From Oceanicaulis sp. (GTDB lineage: Bacteria; Pseudomonadota; Alphaproteobacteria; Caulobacterales; Maricaulaceae), in assembly GCA_028280165.1 (NCBI GenBank), contig JANQMI010000044.1, positions 1-33,874 of the forward strand: 33,874 nucleotides of DNA, given 5' to 3'. Position numbers and translations under genes: made by a program. The notes below the pieces were generated by a model. It did not search any database. It was not told the DNA's origin and saw only the letters and a program-made list of their open reading frames with translations. Shown piece by piece: positions 9,380 to 18,672 of the stretch (its first letter is position 1; each line of letters starts with the position of its first letter).

Positions 9380-11562
9380 TGCGGCACGAAGCGGATCGCA
9401 GCCCCACCGCTGGAGGCCAGGGGCAGTTCCATTACGTCACTGGCGGTCACCGTGCGTTCCTCCACCACATAGGCGTAGGGATTGGTCAGCCAGTGGGCAT
9501 CGGCCCGGTCACGATAGATCTGGGCGGTGTAGCTTGTGCCATCGTCCAGGAAGTCCAGCGGAACAGAAAGACCGCGCGGCGTTTCATCGGTGATCGCGCC
9601 CAGATACCAGTCCTCGCTTGCGCGGTCCTTGCGAACCTGGACGACATATTCACCGACCTCACCTTGCAGGGCGATGGACTCCTCCCAATCGGCCGGCACG
9701 TCGCGGATAAACTGGAACATCTCCGGGTGGGCGTCATAGTTTTCAATCAGGTCCGCGGCCATCGCCAGCGGGCTATAAAGCACCACATAGAGGGCGAGCT
9801 GTTTGGACAGCGTGGTCTGCACGCCGCGCACGCCGTCCTGACGTTCAAAGGTCAGATCGAAGATGCCCGGTGTGAAGTCGGCGGGTCCTGACAGCATGCG
9901 GGTATAGGCGATCGTCGGGGTGTGAGACGGGCCGTTGGGCGGATCGCCCCACGCGTTGAATTCCTGGCCTCGCACACCCTCGCGGGTCATCGCATTGGGA
10001 TAGGTCCGGCGAAGCCCGGTATCCTTGATGGGCTCGTGGGCATTAATCGCGATGCGATGGCGGGCGGCGGCCTCCAGCACGCGCTGGTGATGCTCCACAG
10101 AAAACTGGCTGTCATGCCACTCATAGCGGGCATGACCGTCCTCATCCCGGCGCAGCATTTCACCCGCATCGTCCACATAGCCGGTTTTCACCGCGCGAAT
10201 GCCGTTGGCTTCATACAGTGCAAAGGCGTCTTCCAGCTGGTTTTCATAATTGGTGATGGCCGCAGACGTTTCGTGGTGACCAATCAGGCGGACGCCCCGT
10301 TCCTGGGCGTAGCTGGCCAGTCCCTCAAGATCGAAGTCTTCATAAGGCGTGGTGAAATCGATGATTTCACCATTGTTAAACCAATCGCCGTCCCAGCCGA
10401 TATTCCAGCCCTCGACCAGCACGCCGATGAAGCCATTCTCGGCCGCGAAGTCGATATAGGCGCGTGTGCGCTCAGTGGTGGCTCCATGGTTCGGGCCCGA
10501 GCCCCACGTGTATTCGTTCAGATGCATGCCCCACCAGATGCCGATATAATTGCCCGGTTCCAGCCAGCTCACATCGCCCAGCGCATTCGGCTCATTGAGG
10601 TTGAGCGTGATGTCGGTGCCATTGATCAGGCCCGGCGCGTCGTCGGCGATCTGGATGGTTCGCCAGGGTGTGGTGAAGTGGGCGGTGGTGCGCACCTTGC
10701 CGCCGTCGCTCCAGCCGCGCAGCTCGGCCTCAAAGACGCGGTCCCGGCGTTGGTCCAGCGACATACCCGAATAATTCACCAGCGCGGCTTCGTGGATCGC
10801 CAGATAGGGCCCGCTATCGAGACGCACGGTGAAAGGTGTGTGCGCGTTGGCGGCGTCCTCCACCGCGCCGGTGGAGTAGATATACTCATAGCGATTAAAT
10901 TCGTGGGCTGGGGTCCACCAGGCTTCACCGCTTTCGGCCAGGTGAAACTCGGTCAGCTCATCGGTGATCTCGATCGGTGCGGTGCCATCGCTGCCGCGTT
11001 CGACTTCGAAGCGGAAGCCAACCCCGGCGTCGAAGACGCGAAAGCGTACGGTGATTTCACCGCCTTCGAATTCGGTAGAGGTAAAGGTTGCGGCCAGTTC
11101 GTTGTGGTGGTCGCGTACAACGCGGCGCTCGCCCCAGGGCTGCTCCCAGCTTTCGTCATGGGCCGCTGTCTCGATGGCCGTCAACTGTAGACCCGCTTCC
11201 AGATTGTGACCTTCAGCAAAGCGAAAGCCCAGCTGTGAATCGGCCAGCACCGGCGCACCGTCGCGATTGATCGCGTAGTGGGGCTCGCCGTCCTGGCTCC
11301 AGACCCGCACGACCGTACGGCTATCGGGCGAGGCGATCTCGGCAGGGTCGGCAATCACCGGCCCCACATCCAAGGGCTCGGGCAAAGCGTTGGCCAGGGG
11401 GCCGCTGATTGCGTCAGCCTGAGCCGGGGGAGTGCCGACGTCAGACGGCTCGGCGGCATCCGGAGACCCGCACGCGACCAGTACGCTGCCGCAAAAACCT
11501 GCAAATAGCAGCGTCTTGAGCTGTGCTGTTGATGTGAAGGGCCTGCCAATCTGAATGGCCAT
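9376..11562 (-). CDS. GH97 alpha-glucosidase (SusB-like) lipoprotein
   Basis: This 728-residue protein matches glycoside hydrolase family 97, the SusB family that releases glucose from maltodextrins. A lipobox LVAC places the acylated cysteine at 31. An N-terminal beta-super-sandwich precedes a TIM barrel. Visible active-site residues are Glu431 (HHETSAA), Glu510 (NAHEPIKDTG), Glu528 and Glu534 (REGVRGQEFNAW). Their spacing parallels Glu508, Glu526 and Glu532 of SusB. The VKTGYVD segment carries no Asp at the place of the retaining nucleophile, so an inverting enzyme is inferred. GGGAG lies 7 bases before the ATG. It heads a two-gene unit with the esterase and is divergent from the second GH13 gene. 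Confidence 0.9.
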   Translation of the reverse strand: MAIQIGRPFTSTAQLKTLLFAGFCGSVLVACGSPDAAEPSDVGTPPAQADAISGPLANALPEPLDVGPVIADPAEIASPDSRTVVRVWSQDGEPHYAINRDGAPVLADSQLGFRFAEGHNLEAGLQLTAIETAAHDESWEQPWGERRVVRDHHNELAATFTSTEFEGGEITVRFRVFDAGVGFRFEVERGSDGTAPIEITDELTEFHLAESGEAWWTPAHEFNRYEYIYSTGAVEDAANAHTPFTVRLDSGPYLAIHEAALVNYSGMSLDQRRDRVFEAELRGWSDGGKVRTTAHFTTPWRTIQIADDAPGLINGTDITLNLNEPNALGDVSWLEPGNYIGIWWGMHLNEYTWGSGPNHGATTERTRAYIDFAAENGFIGVLVEGWNIGWDGDWFNNGEIIDFTTPYEDFDLEGLASYAQERGVRLIGHHETSAAITNYENQLEDAFALYEANGIRAVKTGYVDDAGEMLRRDEDGHARYEWHDSQFSVEHHQRVLEAAARHRIAINAHEPIKDTGLRRTYPNAMTREGVRGQEFNAWGDPPNGPSHTPTIAYTRMLSGPADFTPGIFDLTFERQDGVRGVQTTLSKQLALYVVLYSPLAMAADLIENYDAHPEMFQFIRDVPADWEESIALQGEVGEYVVQVRKDRASEDWYLGAITDETPRGLSVPLDFLDDGTSYTAQIYRDRADAHWLTNPYAYVVEERTVTASDVMELPLASSGGAAIRFVPQ

Positions 11563-11643
11563 GCCTGCTCTCCCGTTGTTTTTGCTGCACCTGCGTGATC
11601 AGGCATAGCCTATTATGATTTGCCAATAGGGTGCGCACATCTT

Positions 11644-11657
11644 GCAAATTTACGCAA
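11644..11657. promoter_or_regulatory. candidate starch-locus operator, copy 2
   Basis: GCAAATTTACGCAA lies in the shared promoter region of the divergent GH97 and GH13 genes and is preceded by TT, giving TTGC...GCAA ends. Its reverse complement matches 7192-7205 at 13 of 14 bases. The position, about 80 bp from either start, suits a regulator acting on both promoters (inference). Confidence 0.35.
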
Positions 11658-11734
11658 TGAATACTCCGCTTTTGCGTGACTTCGCCGCACTGATGGCTAG
11701 ACTGAGCCCCAATTATAAAACCGGGAGGACCACC

Positions 11735-13717
11735 ATGAATGCGCGCAAACTGTCGCAAGTCTTGATGTGTAGCGCCGCCGGTATCGCCGTGATCGCGATG
11801 CCAGCCTGTGCCCGCCAGGCCACCGAGCCCACAGCGCCGATGATCAGCAATGCGCAGCTTCTGGCCGCGCAGGATGACCGCCGTCCGGAAGATGAAATCA
11901 TCTATTTCGTTATGCCGGACCGCTTCGAAAACGGTGATCCTTCCAATGATACCGGTGGCATTGAGGGCGGCCGGCTCGACCATGGCTTCGATCCGACCCA
12001 TCAGGGCTTCTATCAAGGCGGCGACATTCAGGGTCTAACCCAGCGGCTTGATTATATCGAAGGCCTGGGCGTAACTGCGATCTGGCTCACGCCCATCTTC
12101 CAAAATCGCGCCGTGCAGGGGCCGCCAGGCCAGGAGAGCGCTGGCTATCACGGCTATTGGATCACCGACTTCCTGGGCGTCGATCAGCATCTGGGCGGTC
12201 GTGAAGCCTTTGCTGAATTTGTCGCGGCGGCTCAGGCGCGCGACATGCGCGTTTATATGGATATCATCACCAACCATACCGCGGACGTGGCGTATTATCT
12301 GGAATGCCATGTGCCAGAGTATGAGGGGTTTATCGACCCGCAAGGCGGCTGCCCCTACCGCTCCAAAGCAGACTATCCCTGGACCACGCTCGGCGGCCCG
12401 GATGGGGAGCCGATCAATGAGGGCTTCCTGGGCGATGATCCGCAAAACCTGAACGAAGAAAACTACGCCAACCTGACCAATCCGAATTGGGCTTACACCG
12501 TTGTGCTTGATCCCGAAGACGAAGACGTCCGCAATCCGGCCTGGCTCAATGATCTGACGCTCTACCATAATCGGGGTGAAAGCTTCTGGTTTGGCGAAAG
12601 CGCGCTTTATGGCGACTTTGCCGGGCTGGATGACTTGAACACCGAGCATCCGCGCGTGGTCGAGGGCATGATCGATGTCTACCAGCAATGGATCACCGAC
12701 TTTAATGTCGACGGCTTCCGCATCGACACTGTCAAACATGTGCGCCCTGAATTCTGGGCTGAGTTTAACCCCGCCATGGTCGACCATGCTGCCAGCCTGG
12801 GAATCCCGCACTTCCATGTGTTTGGTGAAATCTACGAGTTCGATCCGGGCCGCCTGGGCGCGCATACTGCCGAAAGCCATCTGCCATCGACTCTCGACTT
12901 TGCCTTCCAGGGTGCGGCGCAGGCGGTGATCGCTGGGGGGCAGCCGACGGCCGTGTTGTCGCGCCTTTACGAATTCGATCCAGCCTATGCAGAGGGCTTC
13001 GATACCGCCAAGATCAACCCGACCTTCCTGGGCAATCACGATATGGGCCGCTTTTCCATGTTCTTGCGCCAGGCCGATCCGGACATGGGTGATGCCGAAG
13101 CGCTGGCGCGCATGGAGCTGGCCCATGCCTTGATGATGTTCACCCGCGGCGTGCCGACCATCTATTACGGCGATGAGCAGGGTTTTGTGTCGGACTATAA
13201 TGATCAGGGCGCGCGCGAGACGATGTTCCCCTCGGTCACCCCCATCTATGTCGACAATGATCAGATCGGAACCGACGCGACGCCGGCCGACGACAATTTC
13301 GACACCGGACACCCGCTCTACCAGGCCATTGCTGACATGGCGGCGGTGCGCACTTCAGAGCGTGCCATCCGCCGCGGTAGCCAGCTGGTCCGCCATTTCG
13401 ACAGCCCTGAAGACGCCGGCGCGGGGGGTATGTTCGCCAACTCTGCCGATCTGCCCGAGGGCGAGAGCGCGCCGATTGCCACCCATGGCGGCCTGTTTGT
13501 GATCTCCCGCATTGACGAAGAGACCGGCGTGGAAGTCGTGATCGCGTTCAACGCCAACGAGGTGGAACGCTCCGCCAATGTCGCCGTCGATGGCCGTTCG
13601 CTGAGCTGGACCGGGCTTTCGGGGTCGTGTGCGGCAGAGGCCTCGGCTCCGGGCAGCTATGCGGTGAGCGTGCCAGCGCTGGGTTATGTGGTCTGTCGGT
13701 CGGGGTGGGACGGATAG
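11735..13717 (+). CDS. GH13 alpha-amylase family protein, exported
   Basis: The 660-residue protein is a second GH13 enzyme. The start at 11735 follows GGGAGG at 6 bases and gives an export signal ending AMPAC. The lipobox is poor, so it may be a lipoprotein (Cys25) or a cleaved secreted enzyme. GH13 motifs are present: MDIITNH (175-181), DGFRIDTVKHV with nucleophile Asp331, FGEIYEF with acid/base Glu365, and FLGNHDM with His435-Asp436. The barrel is followed by a beta-domain to the C-terminus. It is longer than the GH13 at 5603 and clearly a different subfamily. It is divergent from GH97 and probably co-regulated with it in maltodextrin breakdown. Confidence 0.9.
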   Translation: MNARKLSQVLMCSAAGIAVIAMPACARQATEPTAPMISNAQLLAAQDDRRPEDEIIYFVMPDRFENGDPSNDTGGIEGGRLDHGFDPTHQGFYQGGDIQGLTQRLDYIEGLGVTAIWLTPIFQNRAVQGPPGQESAGYHGYWITDFLGVDQHLGGREAFAEFVAAAQARDMRVYMDIITNHTADVAYYLECHVPEYEGFIDPQGGCPYRSKADYPWTTLGGPDGEPINEGFLGDDPQNLNEENYANLTNPNWAYTVVLDPEDEDVRNPAWLNDLTLYHNRGESFWFGESALYGDFAGLDDLNTEHPRVVEGMIDVYQQWITDFNVDGFRIDTVKHVRPEFWAEFNPAMVDHAASLGIPHFHVFGEIYEFDPGRLGAHTAESHLPSTLDFAFQGAAQAVIAGGQPTAVLSRLYEFDPAYAEGFDTAKINPTFLGNHDMGRFSMFLRQADPDMGDAEALARMELAHALMMFTRGVPTIYYGDEQGFVSDYNDQGARETMFPSVTPIYVDNDQIGTDATPADDNFDTGHPLYQAIADMAAVRTSERAIRRGSQLVRHFDSPEDAGAGGMFANSADLPEGESAPIATHGGLFVISRIDEETGVEVVIAFNANEVERSANVAVDGRSLSWTGLSGSCAAEASAPGSYAVSVPALGYVVCRSGWDG

Positions 13718-13724
13718 GGCGTGC

Positions 13725-13830
13725 GTCCTTCGAGACGGCCCTTACGGACCTCCTCAGGATGAGGAAAGACGGCGTTCGATGGAGCCCTCATCCTGAGGAG
13801 CGCGAAGCGCGTCTCGAAGGACCCTCAGGA
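13725..13830. repeat. intergenic hairpin repeat pair (CTCGAAGGAC family)
   Basis: Two related copies stand in opposite orientation at 13725-13764 and 13785-13822, each linking a GTCCTTCGAGAC end to a CTCATCCTGAGGA end. A third copy is at 24106-24147. The copy at 13785 has an inner GCGC-GAA-GCGC stem, while the copy at 24106 has GGCGGC-AAA-GCCGCC. The hairpin is therefore conserved although its sequence differs. Confidence 0.75.
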
Positions 13831-13858
13831 TAATGCTGAACGCGACTGCATTCCCGTT

Positions 13859-13933
13859 CGTCATCCTGAACTTGATTCAGGACCCAGTTTCAACGCCGAG
13901 CCTGCTGGGTCCCAAATCAAGTTTGGGATGACG
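13859..13933. repeat. 75-bp intergenic repeat, copy A
   Basis: The 75-bp unit starts CGTCATCCTGAACTTGATTC and ends with GTTTGGGATGACG. It contains two hairpins flanking an ACCCAG/CTGGGT pair. It is the reverse complement of 20885-20959 with about six differences, most of them paired changes in the stems. Confidence 0.85.
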
Positions 13934-13987
13934 AGAGAGGGCTTCGACCCTGCCTAAATGCAGGCAGGGCGGACGCTTTACTCCGGC

Positions 13988-14206
13988 TCACTCTCCCCTC
14001 CAGGGGGAGGGACGGGAGCCACGCCATCTGGAATGCTACACGAGATCCAATCGCCCTCCCTCCCCTTGATGGGGAGGGTGTCCGCGAAGCTGACGGGTGG
14101 GGTGGAGATCATCAAGCGCTGGCGCTGCCCCCCACCCGACCCGAAGCAAAGCTTCGGCCCGTTGATCGATTTCACCGCTCAACCCCCACAAAGGGGGAGG
14201 GATGGG
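13988..14206. repeat. repeat cluster related to 7922-8054
   Basis: A short palindrome (CTCCCCTCCAGGGGGAGGG) near 13993-14011 precedes a diverged copy of the 7922-8054 repeat at about 14054-14206. The left arm CCCTCCCTCCCCTTGATGGG and the GGGTGGGGTGGAGATCATC block are nearly identical to the first copy. The right arm has diverged to CCCCCACAAAGGGGGAGGG. With 13725-13933 it fills the 497-bp gap between the GH13 gene and thrS; no gene was seen there. Confidence 0.75.
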
Positions 14207-14214
14207 CGGACGCC

Positions 14215-16059
14215 CTACTCCGGCTTGCCCAGATCCGCTCGCTTGCTCTGCTCTTCGGCAATCCGAGCGATCAGGGACTCGACGCTCATCGTGCCGAGGT
14301 CACCGAGGTCGCGGTGGCGGACCGAGACTTCGCCGTTTTCCGCTTCAGCATCGCCCACAACAAGCATGTAGGGGATCTGCTTGGTCTGAGCGTTTCGGAT
14401 CTTCTTCTGCATGCGCTCAGAAGCGAAGTCGGTTTCAACTCGGATGCCGGAATGCACGGTGTCGACGTCAGAGAAGAACATCTTTTTCTTCACCTCAGCG
14501 GCATAGTCTTCATGGCGGTCGGCGATCGGGATCACCTTGGCCTGGACAGGGGCCAGCCAGGTTGGGAATTTGCCCGCATAGTGTTCAATCAGGAAGGCCA
14601 CGAAGCGTTCATGGCTTCCCAGAGGCGCGCGGTGCAGCACATAGACATGCTGCTTGGACCCATCGTCCGCCGTGTAGGTCAGGTCAAAGCGTTTGGCGGC
14701 AATGAAATCGAGCTGGTTGGTGGAAATGGCATATTCCGTCCCGACCACGGATTTCACCATGAAGTCCACCTTCGGACCGTAGAAGGCCGCTTCGCCCTCC
14801 ACTTCGGTGTAGGGATAGCCGGACTCATCCATGGCGGCCTTGAGGATGTCCATCGCCTCGCGCCAGCCATCGGCGTCGTCGACATATTTGTCCAGATTAT
14901 CCATATCCGGCAGGGACAGGCGCATCCAGAAGTCTTCAATGCCGAACAGCTTGTAGTAATCGGCGTGCATATGCATAACCGATACAAACTCATCCTTGGC
15001 TTGATCCTTCCGGCAATAGATATGGCCGTCATTCTGGCAGAATCCGCGCACGCGCATCAGCCCGGACAGACCGCCCGAGGCTTCATAGCGATATACCTGG
15101 CCATACTCGGTCAGGCGCACCGGTAGGTCGCGATAGGAATATTGATCCTGGGCAAACACCATGTGGTGGTGCGGGCAGTTCATGGGCCGCAGATAGAAGT
15201 CCTGCTCGTCGATCTTGATCGGCGCATACATGTCTTCGGCATAGTAAGGCAGATGGCCCGAGCACTGATACAGTTCGCCCTTGGTGATGTGAGGCGTGAA
15301 CACGCGCTTATAGCCCGCGCGATGCTCAGTCACCCGCGCCAGGTGCTCCAGCTCGTCGCGGAGGACCGCGCCATTGGGGAGCCAGAGGGGTAGGCCCGCG
15401 CCCACCTCTTCGGCCAAGGCATACAGCCCCAGCTCGCGGCCAATCTTTCGGTGGTCGCGCTTGGCCTGTTCCTCCAGGCGCACCAGCTCAGCGTCCAGCT
15501 CTTCCTTGGTTTCAAAGGCGAGCGCATGAATGCGCTGCAGCTGCGCATTCTTGGCATCACCGCGCCAATAGGCTCCGGCAATCGAGCGGAGCTTGAAGTG
15601 ACCGACCTGGCCGGAATGGTCCACATGCGGGCCGCGGCACAGATCGACGAAGTCGCCGGTGCGATAGAAGCTGATCGTGGTCTCGCCATCCTCGCCAACC
15701 ACGGACTCATCGCCGGTCTCCTTGGCGATGGCCGTGGAGCCCTTGTCGCGCAGAAGCTCCAGGAGCTCGACTTTGAAATCCTGGCCTTCCTTAGCCATAT
15801 AATCGATCGCTTCGTCGGCGCTGACCTCCTCGCGAATGAAATACTTCTTCTTCTTGCGAAGTTCCTTCATGCGCTTTTCGATCTTGGGCAGGTCTTCCAC
15901 CGTGATCGGTTCATCGAGCGCGATGTCGTAGAAGAACCCAGTATCAGTCGACGGTCCCACACCAAATTTCGCGGTCGGATACAAATCCTTGATCGCGGCG
16001 GCCATCAGGTGCGCGGCCGAGTGGCGGCGCGTCTCTACGGGAAAATTGTCTTGCGACAT
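14215..16059 (-). CDS. thrS: threonyl-tRNA synthetase lacking the TGS domain
   Basis: The 614-residue protein charges tRNA-Thr. It starts directly in the editing domain, with HSAAH at 13-17 and CRGPH at 141-145, the zinc-type HxxxH/CxxxH editing site. The class II catalytic core follows, with likely zinc ligands Cys295 (MNCPHHH), His346 (NDGHIYC) and His476 (HRAPLG), then an anticodon-binding domain from about 510. The usual N-terminal TGS domain of about 60 residues is absent. An in-frame stop lies 27 codons upstream with no start codon between, so this is not a mis-called start. Motif 2 and 3 wording (RGFCQNDGHIYC, HRAPLGSHERF) is unlike standard proteobacterial ThrRS. No clear ribosome-binding site was seen. 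Confidence 0.93.
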   Translation of the reverse strand: MSQDNFPVETRRHSAAHLMAAAIKDLYPTAKFGVGPSTDTGFFYDIALDEPITVEDLPKIEKRMKELRKKKKYFIREEVSADEAIDYMAKEGQDFKVELLELLRDKGSTAIAKETGDESVVGEDGETTISFYRTGDFVDLCRGPHVDHSGQVGHFKLRSIAGAYWRGDAKNAQLQRIHALAFETKEELDAELVRLEEQAKRDHRKIGRELGLYALAEEVGAGLPLWLPNGAVLRDELEHLARVTEHRAGYKRVFTPHITKGELYQCSGHLPYYAEDMYAPIKIDEQDFYLRPMNCPHHHMVFAQDQYSYRDLPVRLTEYGQVYRYEASGGLSGLMRVRGFCQNDGHIYCRKDQAKDEFVSVMHMHADYYKLFGIEDFWMRLSLPDMDNLDKYVDDADGWREAMDILKAAMDESGYPYTEVEGEAAFYGPKVDFMVKSVVGTEYAISTNQLDFIAAKRFDLTYTADDGSKQHVYVLHRAPLGSHERFVAFLIEHYAGKFPTWLAPVQAKVIPIADRHEDYAAEVKKKMFFSDVDTVHSGIRVETDFASERMQKKIRNAQTKQIPYMLVVGDAEAENGEVSVRHRDLGDLGTMSVESLIARIAEEQSKRADLGKPE

Positions 16060-16244
16060 GACTGGGTTCGTTTTCTTGACTGATAAGTTGACACCAAAAC
16101 CCGCGCTGCCACAGGGGAAGCACGGGTTGTATTCGATTTAAGGATTTGCAGGCGCTGTGTCTATGCAGACGCTGGGCCTTGAGCATTGTGTCTTCCTGTC
16201 CCGGCCAAGCGAAGCGCAGAGCCGGGATCAACGTGAAGCCTCTC

Positions 16245-16325
16245 TTTCCCGGCGAAGGCCGGGACCCAGAGCCTTAAAACGCTGAGCCCTATCTTCCTCT
16301 GGGCCCCGGCCTTCGCCGGGGAGGA
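16245..16325. repeat. intergenic hairpin repeat (GGCGAAGGCC family)
   Basis: Arms TCCCGGCGAAGGCCGGGACC and GGCCCCGGCCTTCGCCGGGG flank a central spacer with CAGAG/CTCTG pairing. It occupies most of the 317-bp gap between thrS and the response regulator gene; no gene was seen in that gap. Confidence 0.75.
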
Positions 16326-16376
16326 GGGGGTTGGAGAGGAAGCCAGTACACGCCGCGCGCGACGCGAGGGCAGGGT

Positions 16377-17030
16377 CTACTCCTCCGCCGGCGGCTCCAC
16401 GATCAGAGCCTGGGCCACCAGCACGGCCTGGGTGCGATTGATGACATCCAGCTTTCGGAAAATGGCCGTGACATGGGCTTTCACTGTGGCTTCACTAATG
16501 CCCATATCATAAGCGATCTGCTTATTGAGCCGACCGGCCGCCAGCCCTTGCATGACTCTCAGCTGAGCTGGCGTGAGCAAGGCAAGCTTGGCCGCGGCTT
16601 CAGCAGCTTCGTCGGCCTCAAGGCTATCATCTTCAGGGGCCCAGATATCGCCATCAAGAATGGCGGTGAGCGCCTCGCACAGCGTTTCCATGCCCGCTGT
16701 CTTGGGTATGAAGCCTGAGGCCCCAAACTCGAGCGCGCGGGCCGCCACTCCGGGGGCGGTGCTGGCGCTAATGACGACGATCGGCGTGTTGGGATAGGCG
16801 CGCCGAAGCTCAGCCAATCCGACGAAGCCCGAACTGTCTTCCATGTGCAGGTCCAGGCATACCAATTCCGCCGCCCCTGTCTGCAGGGCGGTTGTGGTTT
16901 CCTGTAGCGAGCTGGTCTCTACCACCGCACGATCCGGGGCGACGCGTGCCACTGCCGCAGCCAGAGCGGCGCGGAATAATGGATGGTCATCGGCCAGAAG
17001 AATACGGCTCATATTGGTCATCGCGTCCAT
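16377..17030 (-). CDS. LuxR/NarL-type response regulator, CrbR/ErdR-like
   Basis: The 217-residue protein has a receiver domain with acidic pair Asp14-Asp15 (LLADDHPLF), phospho-acceptor Asp60 (CLDLHM) and Lys110 (FIPKTA). It then has an Ala/Glu-rich linker at about 133-148 and a LuxR-type helix-turn-helix at about 150-212 (LTPAQLRVMQGLAAGRLNKQ, SEATVKAHVTAIFRKL). GGGGAGG precedes the chosen start. Overall wording and position beside acs resemble CrbR/ErdR, the regulators of acs in the CrbS/R acetate system. The cognate sensor kinase is not in the window. Assignment to the NarL/FixJ class is firm; the CrbR role is inference. Confidence 0.88.
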   Translation of the reverse strand: MDAMTNMSRILLADDHPLFRAALAAAVARVAPDRAVVETSSLQETTTALQTGAAELVCLDLHMEDSSGFVGLAELRRAYPNTPIVVISASTAPGVAARALEFGASGFIPKTAGMETLCEALTAILDGDIWAPEDDSLEADEAAEAAAKLALLTPAQLRVMQGLAAGRLNKQIAYDMGISEATVKAHVTAIFRKLDVINRTQAVLVAQALIVEPPAEE

Positions 17031-17242
17031 GAACGCCTCCCCACGTCACAGAACTGACAAAGGCTAGCTTGCATGCGAGGCGGCGTCGCCTCACCAAAAA
17101 GTCGCATGCCGATTAGGGTCATTTTCGACCATTGGCGCATACCGCCGCCCTTCGCCTCTCAAGATACTGCCGCCCTAAGACGTCGGACGACCGGCGCACC
17201 GGAGCCTGAACCGCTCCAGACCAATCGGGAGGTACGTAACCC
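17031..17242. promoter_or_regulatory. divergent promoter region between response regulator and porin-acs genes
   Basis: This 212-bp gap must hold promoters for both directions. It contains a GAGGCG-GCGT-CGCCTC inverted repeat at 17077-17092 and two GCATGC boxes flanking it (near 17071 and 17104). No promoter could be assigned by eye with certainty. Confidence 0.35.
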
Positions 17243-18598
17243 ATGACGTTATCGTCTGTTCTTAAAACCACGTTGGCCGCTGGCGTTTCCGCCATGGCTC
17301 TGAGCTCAGGCGCGATGGCGTCGAATCCTGAAGAAATGGAAGCCCGGCTTGCGGCGCTGGAAGCCATGGTGGCCGAATTGCGCAATGAGCTGGAGGCTGA
17401 ACGCGCCCGCTCCTCGGCGCGCGACAACGCCATGACCCACCGGGTTGTGGAGTTGGAAACCCGCGAGCAACCGGCCCAGGTAACCGCTGCCGCCAGCCCG
17501 CCCGGTAATGGCTTCATGGCGGGCAATACCAACATCACCTATGGCGGTTTTATCGATATTGATGCCCATCTGACCGATACGTCGGATGCAGATTTGGGCT
17601 CCACGTCGATTACGCGGGACTTCTACATCCCCGGTGCGACGCCCGTCGGCGGGACTGGCGATAGCGAACCGGACTTCGATTTCACTGCGCAGGGATCGCG
17701 CTTCTTCTTCGCGACCACCACACCGACCGATTATGGCGATGTGAAAAGCCGGTTGGAGTTCGACTTCCTGGGCTCGCCGGGGGGCAATGAGCGCGTCTCC
17801 AACTCCTATAATCCGCGCATGCGCGTGGCCTGGGCCGAACTGGGCAATTGGCGGATCGGCCAGGACTGGTCGACCTTCCAGAACACTGCCGCCATCCCCG
17901 AAAGCGCCAGCTTCCTGGTGCTGTCTGATGGCATGGTCTTCGTTCGCCAGCCCCAAATCCGCTACACCAACGGCAATTTCCAGGCGTCGCTGGAAAACAA
18001 CGAGACGACCGTCACGCCCTTTGGCGGCGGTGGCCGGATCGTCAGCGGCGACGGAGCCGCGCCCGATATTGTGGCGCGCTATAATATCCGCCGCGAGGGC
18101 GTGAATGTCGCCCTGACCGCTATTGCGCGCCGCCTGGCCGCCGAAGTGGCAGGCATTGATGGTGAGGCCCTCGGCTGGGGCGTCTCGGTTCAAGGGCGCG
18201 TGTCCTTGGCCGAAGGCTCCGATCTGCGTTTCTCGGCAACTGCGGGTGAAGGCGTGGGCCGCTATATCGGCCTGAATGCCATCAATGGTGCCGTGGCCAC
18301 GGCCACAGGCGATCTAGAAGCCATCCCGGTTTATGGCGGGCTGGTCGCCTGGCGTCAGGAGCTGGGCGAAGGTCGCCGCTTCAATATCGGCTACTCGATC
18401 CTGGAAGCGGACAATGATGTGGCGCTGACCGGCACCGGTGCAACCCGCTCGGTTCAGTCTGGCTATGCCGCCTTGCTCACCACATTGGGCGGCGGCGTCA
18501 CGATTGGCGGTGAAGTCATGATCGGCTCTCGCGAGCTGGAGAACGGGACGTCCGGCACCATCAGCCGCGTCACCCTGTCAACGAAATACGCGTTCTAA
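17243..18598 (+). CDS. DcaP-like outer-membrane porin
   Basis: The 451-residue protein has a signal peptide cleaved near AMA-SN (residue 26), a short coiled coil at about 28-75 rich in Glu, Ala and Leu, and then a beta-barrel. The barrel opens with [18 protein letters not shown] and ends in KYAF, a C-terminal Phe typical of BAM substrates. The N-terminal coiled coil plus barrel resembles the DcaP-like trimeric porin family. AGGAGG-like GGGAGG precedes the start. It lies 74 bp upstream of acs in the same direction, suggesting uptake of acetate or other small organic acids (inference). The substrate is not visible in sequence. Confidence 0.82.
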   Translation: MTLSSVLKTTLAAGVSAMALSSGAMASNPEEMEARLAALEAMVAELRNELEAERARSSARDNAMTHRVVELETREQPAQVTAAASPPGNGFMAGNTNITYGGFIDIDAHLTDTSDADLGSTSITRDFYIPGATPVGGTGDSEPDFDFTAQGSRFFFATTTPTDYGDVKSRLEFDFLGSPGGNERVSNSYNPRMRVAWAELGNWRIGQDWSTFQNTAAIPESASFLVLSDGMVFVRQPQIRYTNGNFQASLENNETTVTPFGGGGRIVSGDGAAPDIVARYNIRREGVNVALTAIARRLAAEVAGIDGEALGWGVSVQGRVSLAEGSDLRFSATAGEGVGRYIGLNAINGAVATATGDLEAIPVYGGLVAWRQELGEGRRFNIGYSILEADNDVALTGTGATRSVQSGYAALLTTLGGGVTIGGEVMIGSRELENGTSGTISRVTLSTKYAF

Positions 18599-18672
18599 CC
18601 CCAACCGGTCGCTGGGCGGCGGACAGATCCGCAGCCCAGCGGTCCCCATCGACGTTAAGAGGAGGCCGAACC

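Noticed and set aside
9922..11190. 422-codon plus-strand ORF
   Set aside because: It lies fully antisense to the GH97 gene, whose catalytic motifs and signal peptide are clear; long antisense frames are expected at this GC content.
12035..13312. 425-codon minus-strand ORF
   Set aside because: It is antisense to the GH13 gene at 11735-13717, shows no family features and has no ribosome-binding site.
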